Source of the DNA: Polaribacter huanghezhanensis
GTDB taxonomy: Bacteria > Bacteroidota > Bacteroidia > Flavobacteriales > Flavobacteriaceae
DNA length: 64,000 nt
Reading direction: 5' to 3'
Assembly: GCF_030444335.1 (NCBI RefSeq)
Contig: NZ_CP128595.1
Coordinates: 2,246,501 to 2,310,500, forward strand
Shown here: positions 9,351 through 17,138 of the stretch, one piece after another
Numbering within the stretch: the first letter of the stretch is position 1
Layout: every line of letters starts with the position of its first letter
The notes under the pieces: model-generated
Databases searched by the model: none
Told to the model about the DNA's origin: nothing
Seen by the model: only the letters and a program-made list of their open reading frames with translations
Position numbers and translations under genes: made by a program

Positions 9351-9998
9351 TTCGGTGATTTTTTTAATACTTTTTATAGATTTTTGAATCCAATCAGCAT
9401 ACAAAGTTTCTTTTTCTTTTTCAGATAATTTCCAATCGATTTCTGATGCTCTCAATCTTGTAGTAACATCTTGTAAAATAATGGCTGCAGCAACAGAAAT
9501 ATTTAAACTTTCTGTAAAACCTACCATCGGAATTTTTAAAAATCCGTCTGCTTGATTCATTGTATGTTCAGAAACGCCTTCTTTTTCTACTCCAAAAACA
9601 AAAGCCGATTTTTTTGTGATGTCAAATTCGTGTAAAACACAAGAATCATTATGTGGCGTTGTTGCAATAATTTGATACCCATCACTCCGCAACGCATCCA
9701 AACAATCTTGTGTGTTTGTTGCAGATTGATTGTATTTTTTAATGTCCAACCATTTTTGTGATCCTTTAGCAACATGACGCGAAACTTTACTCGAATATTT
9801 ATTCTGAATGATATGCACATCTTGTAGTCCGAAAATATCACAACTTCGAATAACCGCACTCGAATTATGTGGCTGAAAAATATCTTCTAAAACCACGGTA
9901 AAATGTCGTGTTCTATTTTCTAATACTTTACTAAATGTTTCTTTTCGTTTTTCACTTACAAAATCTTCTAGAAAGTGTAAAAACTTAGTATCAATCAT
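9324..9998 (-). CDS. trmH: TrmH/SpoU family RNA 2'-O-methyltransferase
   Basis: A 224-residue SPOUT methyltransferase, probably the tRNA (guanosine-18-2'-O)-methyltransferase. The three knot motifs are visible: NSSAVIRSCDIFG (about 45-57), VFGVEKEGVS (about 133-142) and the SAM-site loop GFTESLNISVAAAIIL (about 158-173). Length and the N-terminal helix fit TrmH rather than the longer RlmB/TsnR forms. The last residues (YQLSINS) are encoded by the heptad repeat array that also supplies the stop codon, so the native C-terminus may have been altered. Confidence 0.8.
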   Translation of the reverse strand: MIDTKFLHFLEDFVSEKRKETFSKVLENRTRHFTVVLEDIFQPHNSSAVIRSCDIFGLQDVHIIQNKYSSKVSRHVAKGSQKWLDIKKYNQSATNTQDCLDALRSDGYQIIATTPHNDSCVLHEFDITKKSAFVFGVEKEGVSEHTMNQADGFLKIPMVGFTESLNISVAAAIILQDVTTRLRASEIDWKLSEKEKETLYADWIQKSIKSIKKITERYQLSINS

Positions 9999-10093
9999 AT
10001 TTTAAAAATCCTTTTTACAAACATACTATAAAAATCCTGTCAGTTCGCATGAATTATATTCATAAAATGATAATGGTTTATTTGTATGTCCGT

Positions 10094-10138
10094 TCGAGCG
10101 GAGTCGAGAACTACTTTTTACCTCTCGACTCCGCTCGA
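10094..10138. repeat. Palindromic repeat R1, two-arm copy
   Basis: TCGAGCGGAGTCGAGA (10094-10109) and its exact reverse complement (10123-10138) flank a 13-base loop. The element sits between the divergent trmH and sirtuin genes. The same 16-mer or close variants recur at 11405, 13751, 13795, 16557 and twice inside purL. Confidence 0.85.
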
Positions 10139-10234
10139 GGAGACATTTTACTTATCATTCCTATAAGAAAGGAAAATTCAAACAAAATAATCAATGATTT
10201 TAAAAATCATATTTTAGCTTAAAATTTATGTTAG

Positions 10235-10918
10235 GTGAAAAATGTAGTGGTATTAACTGGCGCAGGAATTAGTGCAGAAAGCGGACTTAAAACCTTTAGA
10301 GATGCTGATGGTTTGTGGGAAGGACACGACATTATTGAAGTTGCTTCTCCGCAAGGTTTTTACAGCAATCCAGCATTGGTATTGGATTTTTACAATCAGC
10401 GCAGAAAACAATTACTTTCTGTACAACCCAACAAAGCACATTTAAATCTTAAAAAATTAGAACAAAATTTTAACGTAACTATCATCACTCAAAATGTAGA
10501 TGATTTGCACGAACGAGCAAAAAGTACAAACATCATTCATTTACATGGCGAATTATTAAAAGTACGAAGTACTAAAAATCCAAATTTAATTTATAACTGG
10601 AATAACGATTTAGTTTTGGGTGATTTGTGTGAAGAAAAATCGCAATTAAGACCGCATATTGTTTGGTTTAGAGAAGAAGTTCCGTTCTTAGAAAAAGCAG
10701 CAGAAATCACTTTACAAGCAGATATTTTGGTAATTATCGGAACTTCAATGCAAGTATATCCAGCGGCAAGTTTAATCAATTATACAAAACCAAATATTCC
10801 TATTTATTTTATTGACCCAAAACCGTCAATATCAGAAAATCAATACAACAATCTTACTGTTATTAAAGATGTTGCGAGTTCTGGAACAGAAAAGTTGTTA
10901 AAATTACTTCGAGATTAA
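10235..10918 (+). CDS. cobB: Class III sirtuin, NAD-dependent protein deacylase
   Basis: A 227-residue Sir2-family enzyme that removes acyl groups from protein lysines, consuming NAD. GTG at 10235 is the only usable start because the preceding codon is TAG. NAD motifs are GAGISAESGL (residues 8-17) and TQNVDDLHERA, with the catalytic His in IHLHGEL. The FYNQRR segment carries the Tyr and Arg that in SIRT5/CobB bind succinyl-type acyl groups, suggesting desuccinylase activity. The two CxxC zinc pairs of most sirtuins are absent: only one Cys lies between LHGEL and LRPHIVWF. This is common in Bacteroidetes homologues. Its 3' end overlaps the convergent DUF6495 gene by 15 bases. Confidence 0.88.
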   Translation: MKNVVVLTGAGISAESGLKTFRDADGLWEGHDIIEVASPQGFYSNPALVLDFYNQRRKQLLSVQPNKAHLNLKKLEQNFNVTIITQNVDDLHERAKSTNIIHLHGELLKVRSTKNPNLIYNWNNDLVLGDLCEEKSQLRPHIVWFREEVPFLEKAAEITLQADILVIIGTSMQVYPAASLINYTKPNIPIYFIDPKPSISENQYNNLTVIKDVASSGTEKLLKLLRD

Positions 10919-11374
10919 CCGATTAAAGTATTCAAACAATTCGCCTTTAGCAATAGCACTTCCCTTTTCAATCAAATCAAAGATTTCTAAATTTCGTTCT
11001 GATGTGTATTTTTTTGTTCCGTTAAAATACTCAACAGCATCATCCGTTGGATTTGATAATAACCACTCAAATCCTTCTTGTTCTAAAAGATTGATGTCTT
11101 TATTTATTTTTACAAAAATTCTATGAATCTCGGTTGAATCACATTTAAACAAGTTAACGCTTTGCTTAGAAAAGTGTTCTAAATAGTTGGTCTTTGTTAA
11201 CACATCGTCCCAAACTACATCAGAAAAAACATTCATTTCATCTTCTGCAACTTGTGGTTTTTCTTTTTTTAACTGATTCCATTCTTTTACATCGATACTT
11301 TGAGTTGCTAAAAAAAGTGCAAATTCTTCGTGTAAAGATTCAAATTGTTCTTTGGTAAGCTGTCTGTATTTCAT
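10904..11374 (-). CDS. DUF6495 family protein
   Basis: A 156-residue, acidic, soluble protein. The N-terminal MKYRQLTKEQFESLHEEFALFLATQSID and the YLEHFSKQSVNLFKC segment match DUF6495 as I remember it, a family found almost only in Flavobacteriia. No function is known and there is no signal peptide or membrane segment. It ends inside the 3' end of the convergent sirtuin gene. Confidence 0.65.
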   Translation of the reverse strand: MKYRQLTKEQFESLHEEFALFLATQSIDVKEWNQLKKEKPQVAEDEMNVFSDVVWDDVLTKTNYLEHFSKQSVNLFKCDSTEIHRIFVKINKDINLLEQEGFEWLLSNPTDDAVEYFNGTKKYTSERNLEIFDLIEKGSAIAKGELFEYFNRLISK

Positions 11375-11404
11375 TATACGTTTGAAAGTTTATTAGGTTT
11401 AGTA

Positions 11405-11420
11405 TCTAGACTCCGTTCGA
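11405..11420. repeat. Decayed single arm of repeat R1
   Basis: TCTAGACTCCGTTCGA differs at two of 16 positions from the R1 arm TCTCGACTCCGCTCGA. No partner arm is seen nearby, so this looks like a degenerate copy. Confidence 0.5.
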
Positions 11421-11437
11421 TATGATATTAAAATAAA

Positions 11438-11467
11438 AAAACCTATCAAAGTAAATTGATAGGTTTT
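11438..11467. terminator. Terminator of the rpsF-rpsR-rplI operon
   Basis: AAAACCTATCAA and TTGATAGGTTTT form a 12-bp stem around a 6-base loop, 20 bases after the rplI stop codon. On the minus strand the stem ends in a T-rich run. Confidence 0.8.
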
Positions 11468-11487
11468 AAATATATTATAAAGATTGT

Positions 11488-11937
11488 TTACTCTGCAGCT
11501 ATAACGTCAAAAGTAATATCAGCAATTACTGCTCTGTGTAATCTTACAGATGCTTCGTATTTACCTAATCTTTTCACTGATCCACCAACAACTTTGATAA
11601 ACTTTCTGTCTATTTCAGTTCCTGCTTTTGCAATTGCTTCAGCAACATCTGCATTGTTTACAGAACCAAATAATTTGTCTCCAGAACCAACTTTAGATGT
11701 AATCTTAATTTCTAATCCTTTAATTGTATCTGCTATTTTAGTAGCATCTTCAATTATCTTAGCTTCTTTAAAAGCACGTTGCTTTACTGTTTCTGCTAAT
11801 ACTTTTTTTGCAGAAGAAGTCGCCAATATTGCATGTCCTTGTGGGATTAAAAAGTTTCTACCATAACCGTTCTTTACAGTTACAACATCATCTTTAAAAC
11901 CTACATTTTCTACGTCTTGTTTTAATATTAATTCCAT
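11488..11937 (-). CDS. rplI: 50S ribosomal protein L9
   Basis: A 149-residue protein with the classic L9 start (MELILKQDVENVGFKDDVVTVKNGYGRNFLIPQGHA), then a charged connecting helix (residues about 45-75) and the C-terminal rRNA-binding domain with KLFGSVNNADVAEAI. Length is normal for the family. It is the last gene of the S6-S18-L9 operon, 15 bases after rpsR, and is followed by a terminator. Confidence 0.97.
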   Translation of the reverse strand: MELILKQDVENVGFKDDVVTVKNGYGRNFLIPQGHAILATSSAKKVLAETVKQRAFKEAKIIEDATKIADTIKGLEIKITSKVGSGDKLFGSVNNADVAEAIAKAGTEIDRKFIKVVGGSVKRLGKYEASVRLHRAVIADITFDVIAAE

Positions 11938-11952
11938 AATGCTTCTTCTTTT

Positions 11953-12249
11953 TTATTTTAACATATCTCCAACATACGGCATTAAAGCTAAATGACGAGA
12001 ACGTTTGATAGCTTGTGCAACTTTACGCTGATATTTTAATGATGTTCCTGTTAAACGTCTAGGTAAAATTTTACCTTGCTCATTTACTAAATACATTAAG
12101 AAGTCTGCATCTTTATAATCGATGTACTTCATACCGTTTTTCTTAAAACGACAGTATTTAGCTTCTTTTTTAGTTTCAATGTCAAGCGGAGTTAAGTATC
12201 TTACTTCTCCCTGCTTATTTCCTTTTGCTTGTTGTTCTATAGATGACAT
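11953..12249 (-). CDS. rpsR: 30S ribosomal protein S18
   Basis: A 98-residue small-subunit protein. The core [21 protein letters not shown] and the C-terminal [28 protein letters not shown] are diagnostic for S18, which pairs with S6 on the 30S platform. The N-terminal extension ([14 protein letters not shown]) is usual for Bacteroidetes. It lies 5 bases after rpsF in the same operon. Confidence 0.97.
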   Translation of the reverse strand: MSSIEQQAKGNKQGEVRYLTPLDIETKKEAKYCRFKKNGMKYIDYKDADFLMYLVNEQGKILPRRLTGTSLKYQRKVAQAIKRSRHLALMPYVGDMLK

Positions 12250-12254
12250 ATCTC

Positions 12255-12596
12255 TTATTTTTTAGCAGATTTTGCACGTGCACTTCTCTTTTCAGCCCAA
12301 GCCGCAGCATGTTTATCTAATTTAACAGTTAAATAACGCATAACGCTATCATCTCTTCTAAACTCAAGTTCGTATGAAGAAATTTCTTCTCCAGCCATTT
12401 TGAATTCTAATAAGTGGTAAAATCCACTTTTCTTTTTTTGAATTGGATACGCTAATTTTTTTAAGCCCCAATCTTCCTTTGAAATCATTTCGGCACCTTT
12501 AGAAACCAAATAGTCATTAAACTTTTGTACTGTTTCCTTTATCTGAGTATCAGATAAAACGGGATTCAAAATGAAAACAGTTTCGTAATGATTCAT
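12255..12596 (-). CDS. rpsF: 30S ribosomal protein S6
   Basis: A 113-residue protein starting [21 protein letters not shown], the typical S6 N-terminus. I place the start at 12594-12596 because the 39 upstream codons in the same frame are not S6-like and span the promoter. [13 protein letters not shown]-type segment (here [12 protein letters not shown]) and [16 protein letters not shown] are family signatures. A TACATTTG -7 box lies 31 bases upstream. First gene of the S6-S18-L9 operon. Confidence 0.96.
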   Translation of the reverse strand: MNHYETVFILNPVLSDTQIKETVQKFNDYLVSKGAEMISKEDWGLKKLAYPIQKKKSGFYHLLEFKMAGEEISSYELEFRRDDSVMRYLTVKLDKHAAAWAEKRSARAKSAKK

Positions 12597-12627
12597 AAGT
12601 AATTGTTTTATAATTATTTTAAGGCTG

Positions 12628-12635
12628 CAAATGTA
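12628..12635 (-). promoter_or_regulatory. -7 box (TACATTTG) of the ribosomal protein operon
   Basis: On the minus strand the sequence reads TACATTTG, an exact match to TAnnTTTG, 31 bases before the rpsF ATG. Confidence 0.6.
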
Positions 12636-12716
12636 AGAATTTTTATTGAAAAATAACACACAATAAATGATTAAAAAATTGAAAGGTTTGAAAAGGCAAA
12701 AGGGAAAAGGCAAATG

Positions 12717-12741
12717 GTAATTGATAATTGATAATTGATAA
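12717..12741. repeat. Short heptad repeat (TGATAAT)
   Basis: Three near-identical 7-base units of TGATAAT type lie upstream of the hydroxylase gene. They belong to the heptad family described at 17.1-17.5 kb. Confidence 0.6.
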
Positions 12742-12812
12742 AATTAAAGATGAACTACCAAATACTAACAACCAAACATTTTTCACTAAGTTTGTGTACA
12801 TCAATTTAAAAT

Positions 12813-13706
12813 ATGCAAATCCCAGAGCTCCCTAATCTAATTCATTACGCAATTCCTGTTTTTATTGCCACCGTTATCATAGAAGTTATTTTAACTGTGA
12901 AGGTTAAAATGAAAGAATATGAATACAAAGATGCCGCTACTTCTATTGCAATGGGATTAGGAAATGTTGCCATTGGTTTGATTAGTAAAACCCTGATTTT
13001 GGCTATTTTTTATTTGGTGTATAACACCTTTCATCTTTTTGAGATTCCGTTTGTTTGGTGGTCTTGGATCTTGATTTTATTTGCTGAAGATTTAGTGTAT
13101 TATTGGTTTCATAGAATTAGCCATGAAAATCGTTTTTTTTGGGCGAGTCATATTGTGCATCATTCTTCACAGAAATACAATTTAAGTACTGCTTTACGAC
13201 AAACTTGGACAGGAAGTTTTACCTCTTTTATCTTTTGGATTCCGTTAGTTTTAGTTGGGTTTCATCCCGTAATGATTTTGGTGCAAATGTCGATTAGCTT
13301 GTTGTATCAATATTGGATTCACACAGAATTGATTGATAAATTACCAAAATGGGTTGAGTTTATTTTCAATACTCCGAGTCATCATAGAGTGCATCATGCT
13401 ACAAATCCGCAGTATTTAGATAGAAATCATGCCGGAATTTTTATCATTTGGGATCGTATTTTTGGATCCTTTGAACCAGAAGTAGAAAAACCAGTTTATG
13501 GATTGACCACAAACATCCATACTTTTAATCCGCTTAAAGTTGCTTTTTTAGAATGGTTTGGCTTGTTTAAAGATGTATTTACTTCCAAAACATCCGTCTT
13601 TAACAAACTAAAATACTTCTTAAAACCTCCTGGCTGGAAACATGACGGAACAGGAATATTAGCTACTGACATGCGCAAAGAATGGGAAAAGAAACAGCGA
13701 AAATAA
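12813..13706 (+). CDS. Sterol desaturase / fatty acid hydroxylase superfamily membrane protein
   Basis: A 297-residue membrane di-iron enzyme. Hydrophobic segments lie at about residues 10-28, 48-75 and 80-100, with a further pair around 135-170. Three His clusters chelate the iron pair: HRISH, HIVHH and HHRVHHA, in the usual order and spacing. Bacterial relatives hydroxylate or desaturate sterol-like, carotenoid or fatty acyl lipids using O2; the substrate cannot be assigned here. It stands alone, convergent with the beta-barrel gene, and a nested palindromic repeat lies between the two stops. Confidence 0.85.
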   Translation: MQIPELPNLIHYAIPVFIATVIIEVILTVKVKMKEYEYKDAATSIAMGLGNVAIGLISKTLILAIFYLVYNTFHLFEIPFVWWSWILILFAEDLVYYWFHRISHENRFFWASHIVHHSSQKYNLSTALRQTWTGSFTSFIFWIPLVLVGFHPVMILVQMSISLLYQYWIHTELIDKLPKWVEFIFNTPSHHRVHHATNPQYLDRNHAGIFIIWDRIFGSFEPEVEKPVYGLTTNIHTFNPLKVAFLEWFGLFKDVFTSKTSVFNKLKYFLKPPGWKHDGTGILATDMRKEWEKKQRK

Positions 13707-13707
13707 A

Positions 13708-13845
13708 TGCCACGAATTCACGAACTCTTTTATAGAAACTAAATGTCACATCGAGCGGAGTCGAGATGCAATTATTAGTCAAACTTTTATGAGTTCTCGA
13801 CTCCGCTCGAACGGACAAAAAAATTACAATTCGTGCATTCGTGGC
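13708..13845. repeat. Nested inverted repeats (R1 inside an outer GCCACGAATTCACGAA repeat)
   Basis: The outer arms (13708-13724 and 13829-13845) are 17 bases with one mismatch. The inner arms, TCGAGCGGAGTCGAGA at 13751-13766 and its perfect complement at 13795-13810, are repeat R1. The structure fills the space between two convergent genes and could stop transcription in both directions. Confidence 0.85.
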
Positions 13846-13853
13846 AAAATTAA

Positions 13854-14975
13854 TTAATTAAAATCAAAACGAACTCCCATCGAAATGTTTCTAACATCCG
13901 TATTTTTAAACAACGGATTCATATCATATTTTACATAAAAACCTGTGCTTTTATATGCTAAATACGCACTTACACCATAGTTGAAAATATTCATATTAAA
14001 GTTGTCCTTTTGCAACTCCTCTACTTTAGTTCCATTGATATCTGTATATTCAATATATTGGCGAGTTCCTAATTTGAATCCCGCAAAAGCACCAATTCCT
14101 AAGCGTACGGATTGATTGGTTCTGTCTCTTTTATGGCCATCAGAATATTCTCCATTTCTAGAAAAATCCCATTCAACGTGTACCGGAAAGTTCATTTGAA
14201 CATGACGCAACCTATTTTCTGATAAGTTTTCTGGATGTACAACTAAATCGGTCATTTTACCATTTACAACATGATATTTATTGTCTTCTGCTCGTAGATT
14301 ATTCCATAAAAAAGACAACCCATATTTTAAATACAATTTAGAAGCTTCTTTATCAAAACGCGTTTTCCACGTAAAACCTACTTCGTAAAAATGCGATTGC
14401 CAAAACTGATAATTTGAGGTTTCTAAAGAAGATAATTTATGATCTACCAGTACATTATTTACACCCATTGCAAATACAAACTGAGTTGTTGTACTTCTAT
14501 TTCTTTTGCCTTTACTTTCCCATCTTGTTTTTCTTTCTCTCCAACGATTATTTCTTCTAGAGTAGTAATCTTCGTTGTCGTTTACACGAATTCTAAAGGT
14601 TTTGCTTCCTATGGTAAAAGTATCTTCGTCGTCATTAAAATCGGCGTCTTTTTGAGTGTCTTTAATTTTTCCGTTTGCTTTGTCTTGTACCAAGGTTTGT
14701 AGCTTTTTTTCTTCTATAGCAACTTTATCTGAAATCACTTTTGCATGAAAATCTGCAGCTTCTTTCTTTAGTTTTTGCGCTTGTTCTGATGTAATTTCTT
14801 TGTGCTCTAATTGCAGGTTTATTTTTTCTACTTTTTCTTTTAAAGCAGCTTTTTCTGTTTTGGTAATTAACTCAATTCTATCTGATATTTTTTTTACCTC
14901 GTCTTCAAAATTTTTCTCTTGAGAAAAAGCAATCGTTGTACAAAACAACACTAGCATGAATAGTATTTTTTTCAT
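13854..14975 (-). CDS. Outer-membrane beta-barrel protein with N-terminal coiled coil
   Basis: A 373-residue protein with a signal peptide (MKKILFMLVLFCTTIAFSQ). Residues about 20-105 form a charged helical coiled coil rich in Lys, Glu and Gln. A low-complexity RRNNRWRERKTRW stretch (about 140-160) leads into alternating polar/aromatic strands from about 165 to the end, closing with GVRFDFN, a beta-barrel terminal signature. It is the third gene of a leftward group starting with an ECF sigma factor, 28 bases after the middle gene, so it is probably the output or regulated partner of that system. The family is common next to sigma factors in Flavobacteriia; its function is unknown. Confidence 0.75.
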   Translation of the reverse strand: MKKILFMLVLFCTTIAFSQEKNFEDEVKKISDRIELITKTEKAALKEKVEKINLQLEHKEITSEQAQKLKKEAADFHAKVISDKVAIEEKKLQTLVQDKANGKIKDTQKDADFNDDEDTFTIGSKTFRIRVNDNEDYYSRRNNRWRERKTRWESKGKRNRSTTTQFVFAMGVNNVLVDHKLSSLETSNYQFWQSHFYEVGFTWKTRFDKEASKLYLKYGLSFLWNNLRAEDNKYHVVNGKMTDLVVHPENLSENRLRHVQMNFPVHVEWDFSRNGEYSDGHKRDRTNQSVRLGIGAFAGFKLGTRQYIEYTDINGTKVEELQKDNFNMNIFNYGVSAYLAYKSTGFYVKYDMNPLFKNTDVRNISMGVRFDFN

Positions 14976-15003
14976 TTTATTATCTTTTTAAAGTATTCTA
15001 TGT

Positions 15004-15849
15004 TTAATTATTTCTGTTAGCAATAGCTTCTGCTAATCCTGTTATTTTACCCTTTACAACTTGCATAAAACTCTTTTTAAAAGTTTCTTCATCAATCGTT
15101 TTTTCTACGCTTGTTAATAAAGTAGCAGCATCTATTTTTAAGTTTGTTTTATTCAATTCTTTCTGAATGTTTTTCAACACATCATTTCTATCAATATTGT
15201 GTTTTTTGTAATATTCGTTGATGTCTTTATCCGGATTTGTAACCGCATACAACAACGCATCACTATTGATTTTTATCGTACTTTTCTGAAGAAATTTCTT
15301 TGTTTCTGTCGGAATTGTAATTGTTGTTTCTGTAACTTTCGTTTCGGTTTGATCTACATATTTCAACAACGAATTGCTATCAATTATAATTCTCTTTTGT
15401 TTTTTTACATCAATCTTATTATCAGCAATTACAATCGGATTTTCTTCAATAATTTTAGCTTGTTTAATTTGAGTTTTTCTCTTTGTAACAATTGACTTTT
15501 TTGGTTGTAGCTTCCCTTCTACTTCATCCGTTTTTACAATTACAGTTTCTGTTTTAATTGTATTCTCAATGGTTGGTTTTACAAATTTTGTAGTATCAAT
15601 AATGGGAGATGCAACTATAACGTTTGGCGTAATCGGTTTAACAACATCATCAGTATTCATAAAAAAAGCTACTGAAACTACTAGTAGAATTGACGCAGCG
15701 TAACCAGCATATAAAAACCAATTTTTACGTTTCTTTTCTTGCGCAAAATCTAATTGATTACTCAATCTTTCCCAAGAAGAATTTGATGGCTTAATTGTTC
15801 TCGATTTTAAAGAATCTCTAACAATTTTATCGATATTATTTGTCTCCAT
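15004..15849 (-). CDS. Single-pass membrane protein, probable anti-sigma-type partner
   Basis: A 281-residue protein: a cytoplasmic N-terminus with a SSWERLSNQLDFAQ segment as seen in sigma-factor partner proteins, one membrane helix at 44-64 (WFLYAGYAASILLVVSVAFF), then a long Lys/Thr/Ile-rich periplasmic part. That part contains three copies of a 13-residue motif, at about 154-166 (IIIDSNSLLKYVD), 192-204 (IKINSDALLYAVT) and 237-249 (LKIDAATLLTSVE). Its start overlaps the end of the sigma gene by 14 bases, which suggests translational coupling. Position and topology suggest an anti-sigma role, but no zinc anti-sigma (ZAS) motif is visible, so the role is inferred. Confidence 0.65.
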   Translation of the reverse strand: METNNIDKIVRDSLKSRTIKPSNSSWERLSNQLDFAQEKKRKNWFLYAGYAASILLVVSVAFFMNTDDVVKPITPNVIVASPIIDTTKFVKPTIENTIKTETVIVKTDEVEGKLQPKKSIVTKRKTQIKQAKIIEENPIVIADNKIDVKKQKRIIIDSNSLLKYVDQTETKVTETTITIPTETKKFLQKSTIKINSDALLYAVTNPDKDINEYYKKHNIDRNDVLKNIQKELNKTNLKIDAATLLTSVEKTIDEETFKKSFMQVVKGKITGLAEAIANRNN

Positions 15850-16396
15850 TTGCTGTTTTATTCATTCTAACATATTGTGCTTGCAACCATTTTCTCGCTT
15901 TAAATAACTGCGATTTTGAGGTGCTTTCAGTAATGTTTAATTCTTTGGCAATTTCGGCGTGTTTATACCCTTCAATTGCATATAAATTAAACACCATTTT
16001 ATAACCTGTTGGCAATTCATCAATTAACTTCTGAATGTCTTGTAATTCTGTGGTTTCTAAACTATCTATAGCTTGTTTATGAAACACATATTCTTCATCC
16101 GATAATTGTACAGGATTCTTTTTTCGCAAATACGAAATACATGTATTTACCATAATTCTTCGAATCCATCCTTCAAAACTTCCTTCGTTTTTAAATTGAG
16201 GAAGATGTGTAAAAACTTTTAAAAATCCGGATAACATTAAATCCTCTGCATGATGCAAATCTTTTACATATTGTCTGCAAACACCCAACATTTTAGGAGA
16301 ATACAACTCGAACAACTCTTGTTGTGCTTCCCTTTTTTGTTTGATGGCATCAGCAATTAACTGATTTGTTTGGTTATGCAATGGTATAATTTTCAA
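15836..16396 (-). CDS. ECF-type RNA polymerase sigma factor
   Basis: A 186-residue sigma-70 family protein. Region 2 (about 25-95) includes LFELYSPKMLGVCRQYVKDLHHAEDLMLSGFLKVF and the following SFEGWIRRIMVNTCISYLRKK. Region 4 (about 125-180) includes LPTGYKMVFNLYAIEGYKHAEIAKELNITESTSKSQLFKARKWL. There is no region 1 or 3. It heads a three-gene operon with a membrane regulator and a beta-barrel protein. A TATATTTG box lies 28 bases upstream. Confidence 0.9.
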   Translation of the reverse strand: MKIIPLHNQTNQLIADAIKQKREAQQELFELYSPKMLGVCRQYVKDLHHAEDLMLSGFLKVFTHLPQFKNEGSFEGWIRRIMVNTCISYLRKKNPVQLSDEEYVFHKQAIDSLETTELQDIQKLIDELPTGYKMVFNLYAIEGYKHAEIAKELNITESTSKSQLFKARKWLQAQYVRMNKTANGDK

Positions 16397-16424
16397 TCCG
16401 GTTTGATGATTTTTAAACGCCTTA

Positions 16425-16432
16425 CAAATATA
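16425..16432 (-). promoter_or_regulatory. -7 box (TATATTTG) of the sigma factor operon
   Basis: The minus strand reads TATATTTG, a perfect -7 match 28 bases before the sigma gene start. I see no obvious TTG -33 box, so the operon may use a different upstream element. Confidence 0.5.
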
Positions 16433-16554
16433 TAGACTACAGAAGTTCTAAAATGGTTGCTTGCGGTTATTAAAAAAAATGTTTTTTTGAATAAAACTAT
16501 ACTAAAGACGTTCTTAATCCTTATTTGTAACAATTAAAAAATCAATATAAAATA

Positions 16555-16690
16555 GTTCTCGACTCCACTCGAACTGACAACTGACAACTGTTCACTGATA
16601 ATTATATCATGAGATTCCTCAATCGTGCCTCATTTCGGAATGACAACTGACAACTGTTCACTGTTCACTGTTCACTGATAATTGTTCACC
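16555..16690. repeat. Repeat patch: R1 arm, heptads and an R2 arm
   Basis: One R1-like arm (TCTCGACTCCACTCGA, 16557-16572) runs into heptads (TGACAAC, TGTTCAC, TGATAAT). A single R2 arm follows (16609-16645, starting ATGAGATTCCTCAATCG and ending GGAATGACA), then more heptads. The last heptads overlap the 3' end of the hypothetical gene that ends at 16672. Confidence 0.8.
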
Positions 16691-17124
16691 AAAAAACAAA
16701 TTCCAGTAAGTAGAACGTTCGATTCTGTAAAGCAAATTGTATCAATGGAATTTACTGAATAAAAATACTTTTCTTTAGCCGAAAGTTGTTCTGTAAAAAG
16801 AAGATGTAAGATTTCATATGAGTTAAAAATCAGTAAATCACACAAGATTTCTTTGTGATTCGTAAGCATTTCTGTTAACGTTGGAAAACCTAAGTTTTTA
16901 TAAGCAATCAATTCCTCTAAATCCATAACGTCATCATCTTCAATTTCGGCTGCTCTAAACTCCTTAAAATAGGTTTCAATTGAAGTAATAAAAGAAGAAA
17001 TCTCAATTTCTAATTGATACGTAATTTTTTCGTGGTTTTCCCATCTTTGAAACTGACCAAAATTCAAATCTGGAACTTGAAAAAGTTCTTTAGATATAGG
17101 TTTATTTTGAATTTTAATTTTCAT
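16672..17124 (-). CDS. Hypothetical protein with repeat-derived C-terminus
   Basis: A 150-residue acidic protein I do not recognise. It starts MKIKIQNKPISKELFQVPDLNFGQ and has a central acidic stretch (AAEIEDDDVMDLEELIAY, about 58-75). There is no signal peptide. The final hydrophobic segment (VLLTGICFLV) is cut off by codons for NNYQ and a stop that come from the heptad repeat array, so the gene may be truncated relative to its ancestor. It is flanked on both sides by repeats and has no operon partner. Confidence 0.5.
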   Translation of the reverse strand: MKIKIQNKPISKELFQVPDLNFGQFQRWENHEKITYQLEIEISSFITSIETYFKEFRAAEIEDDDVMDLEELIAYKNLGFPTLTEMLTNHKEILCDLLIFNSYEILHLLFTEQLSAKEKYFYSVNSIDTICFTESNVLLTGICFLVNNYQ

Positions 17125-17138
17125 CTTTTAAAAGATAA

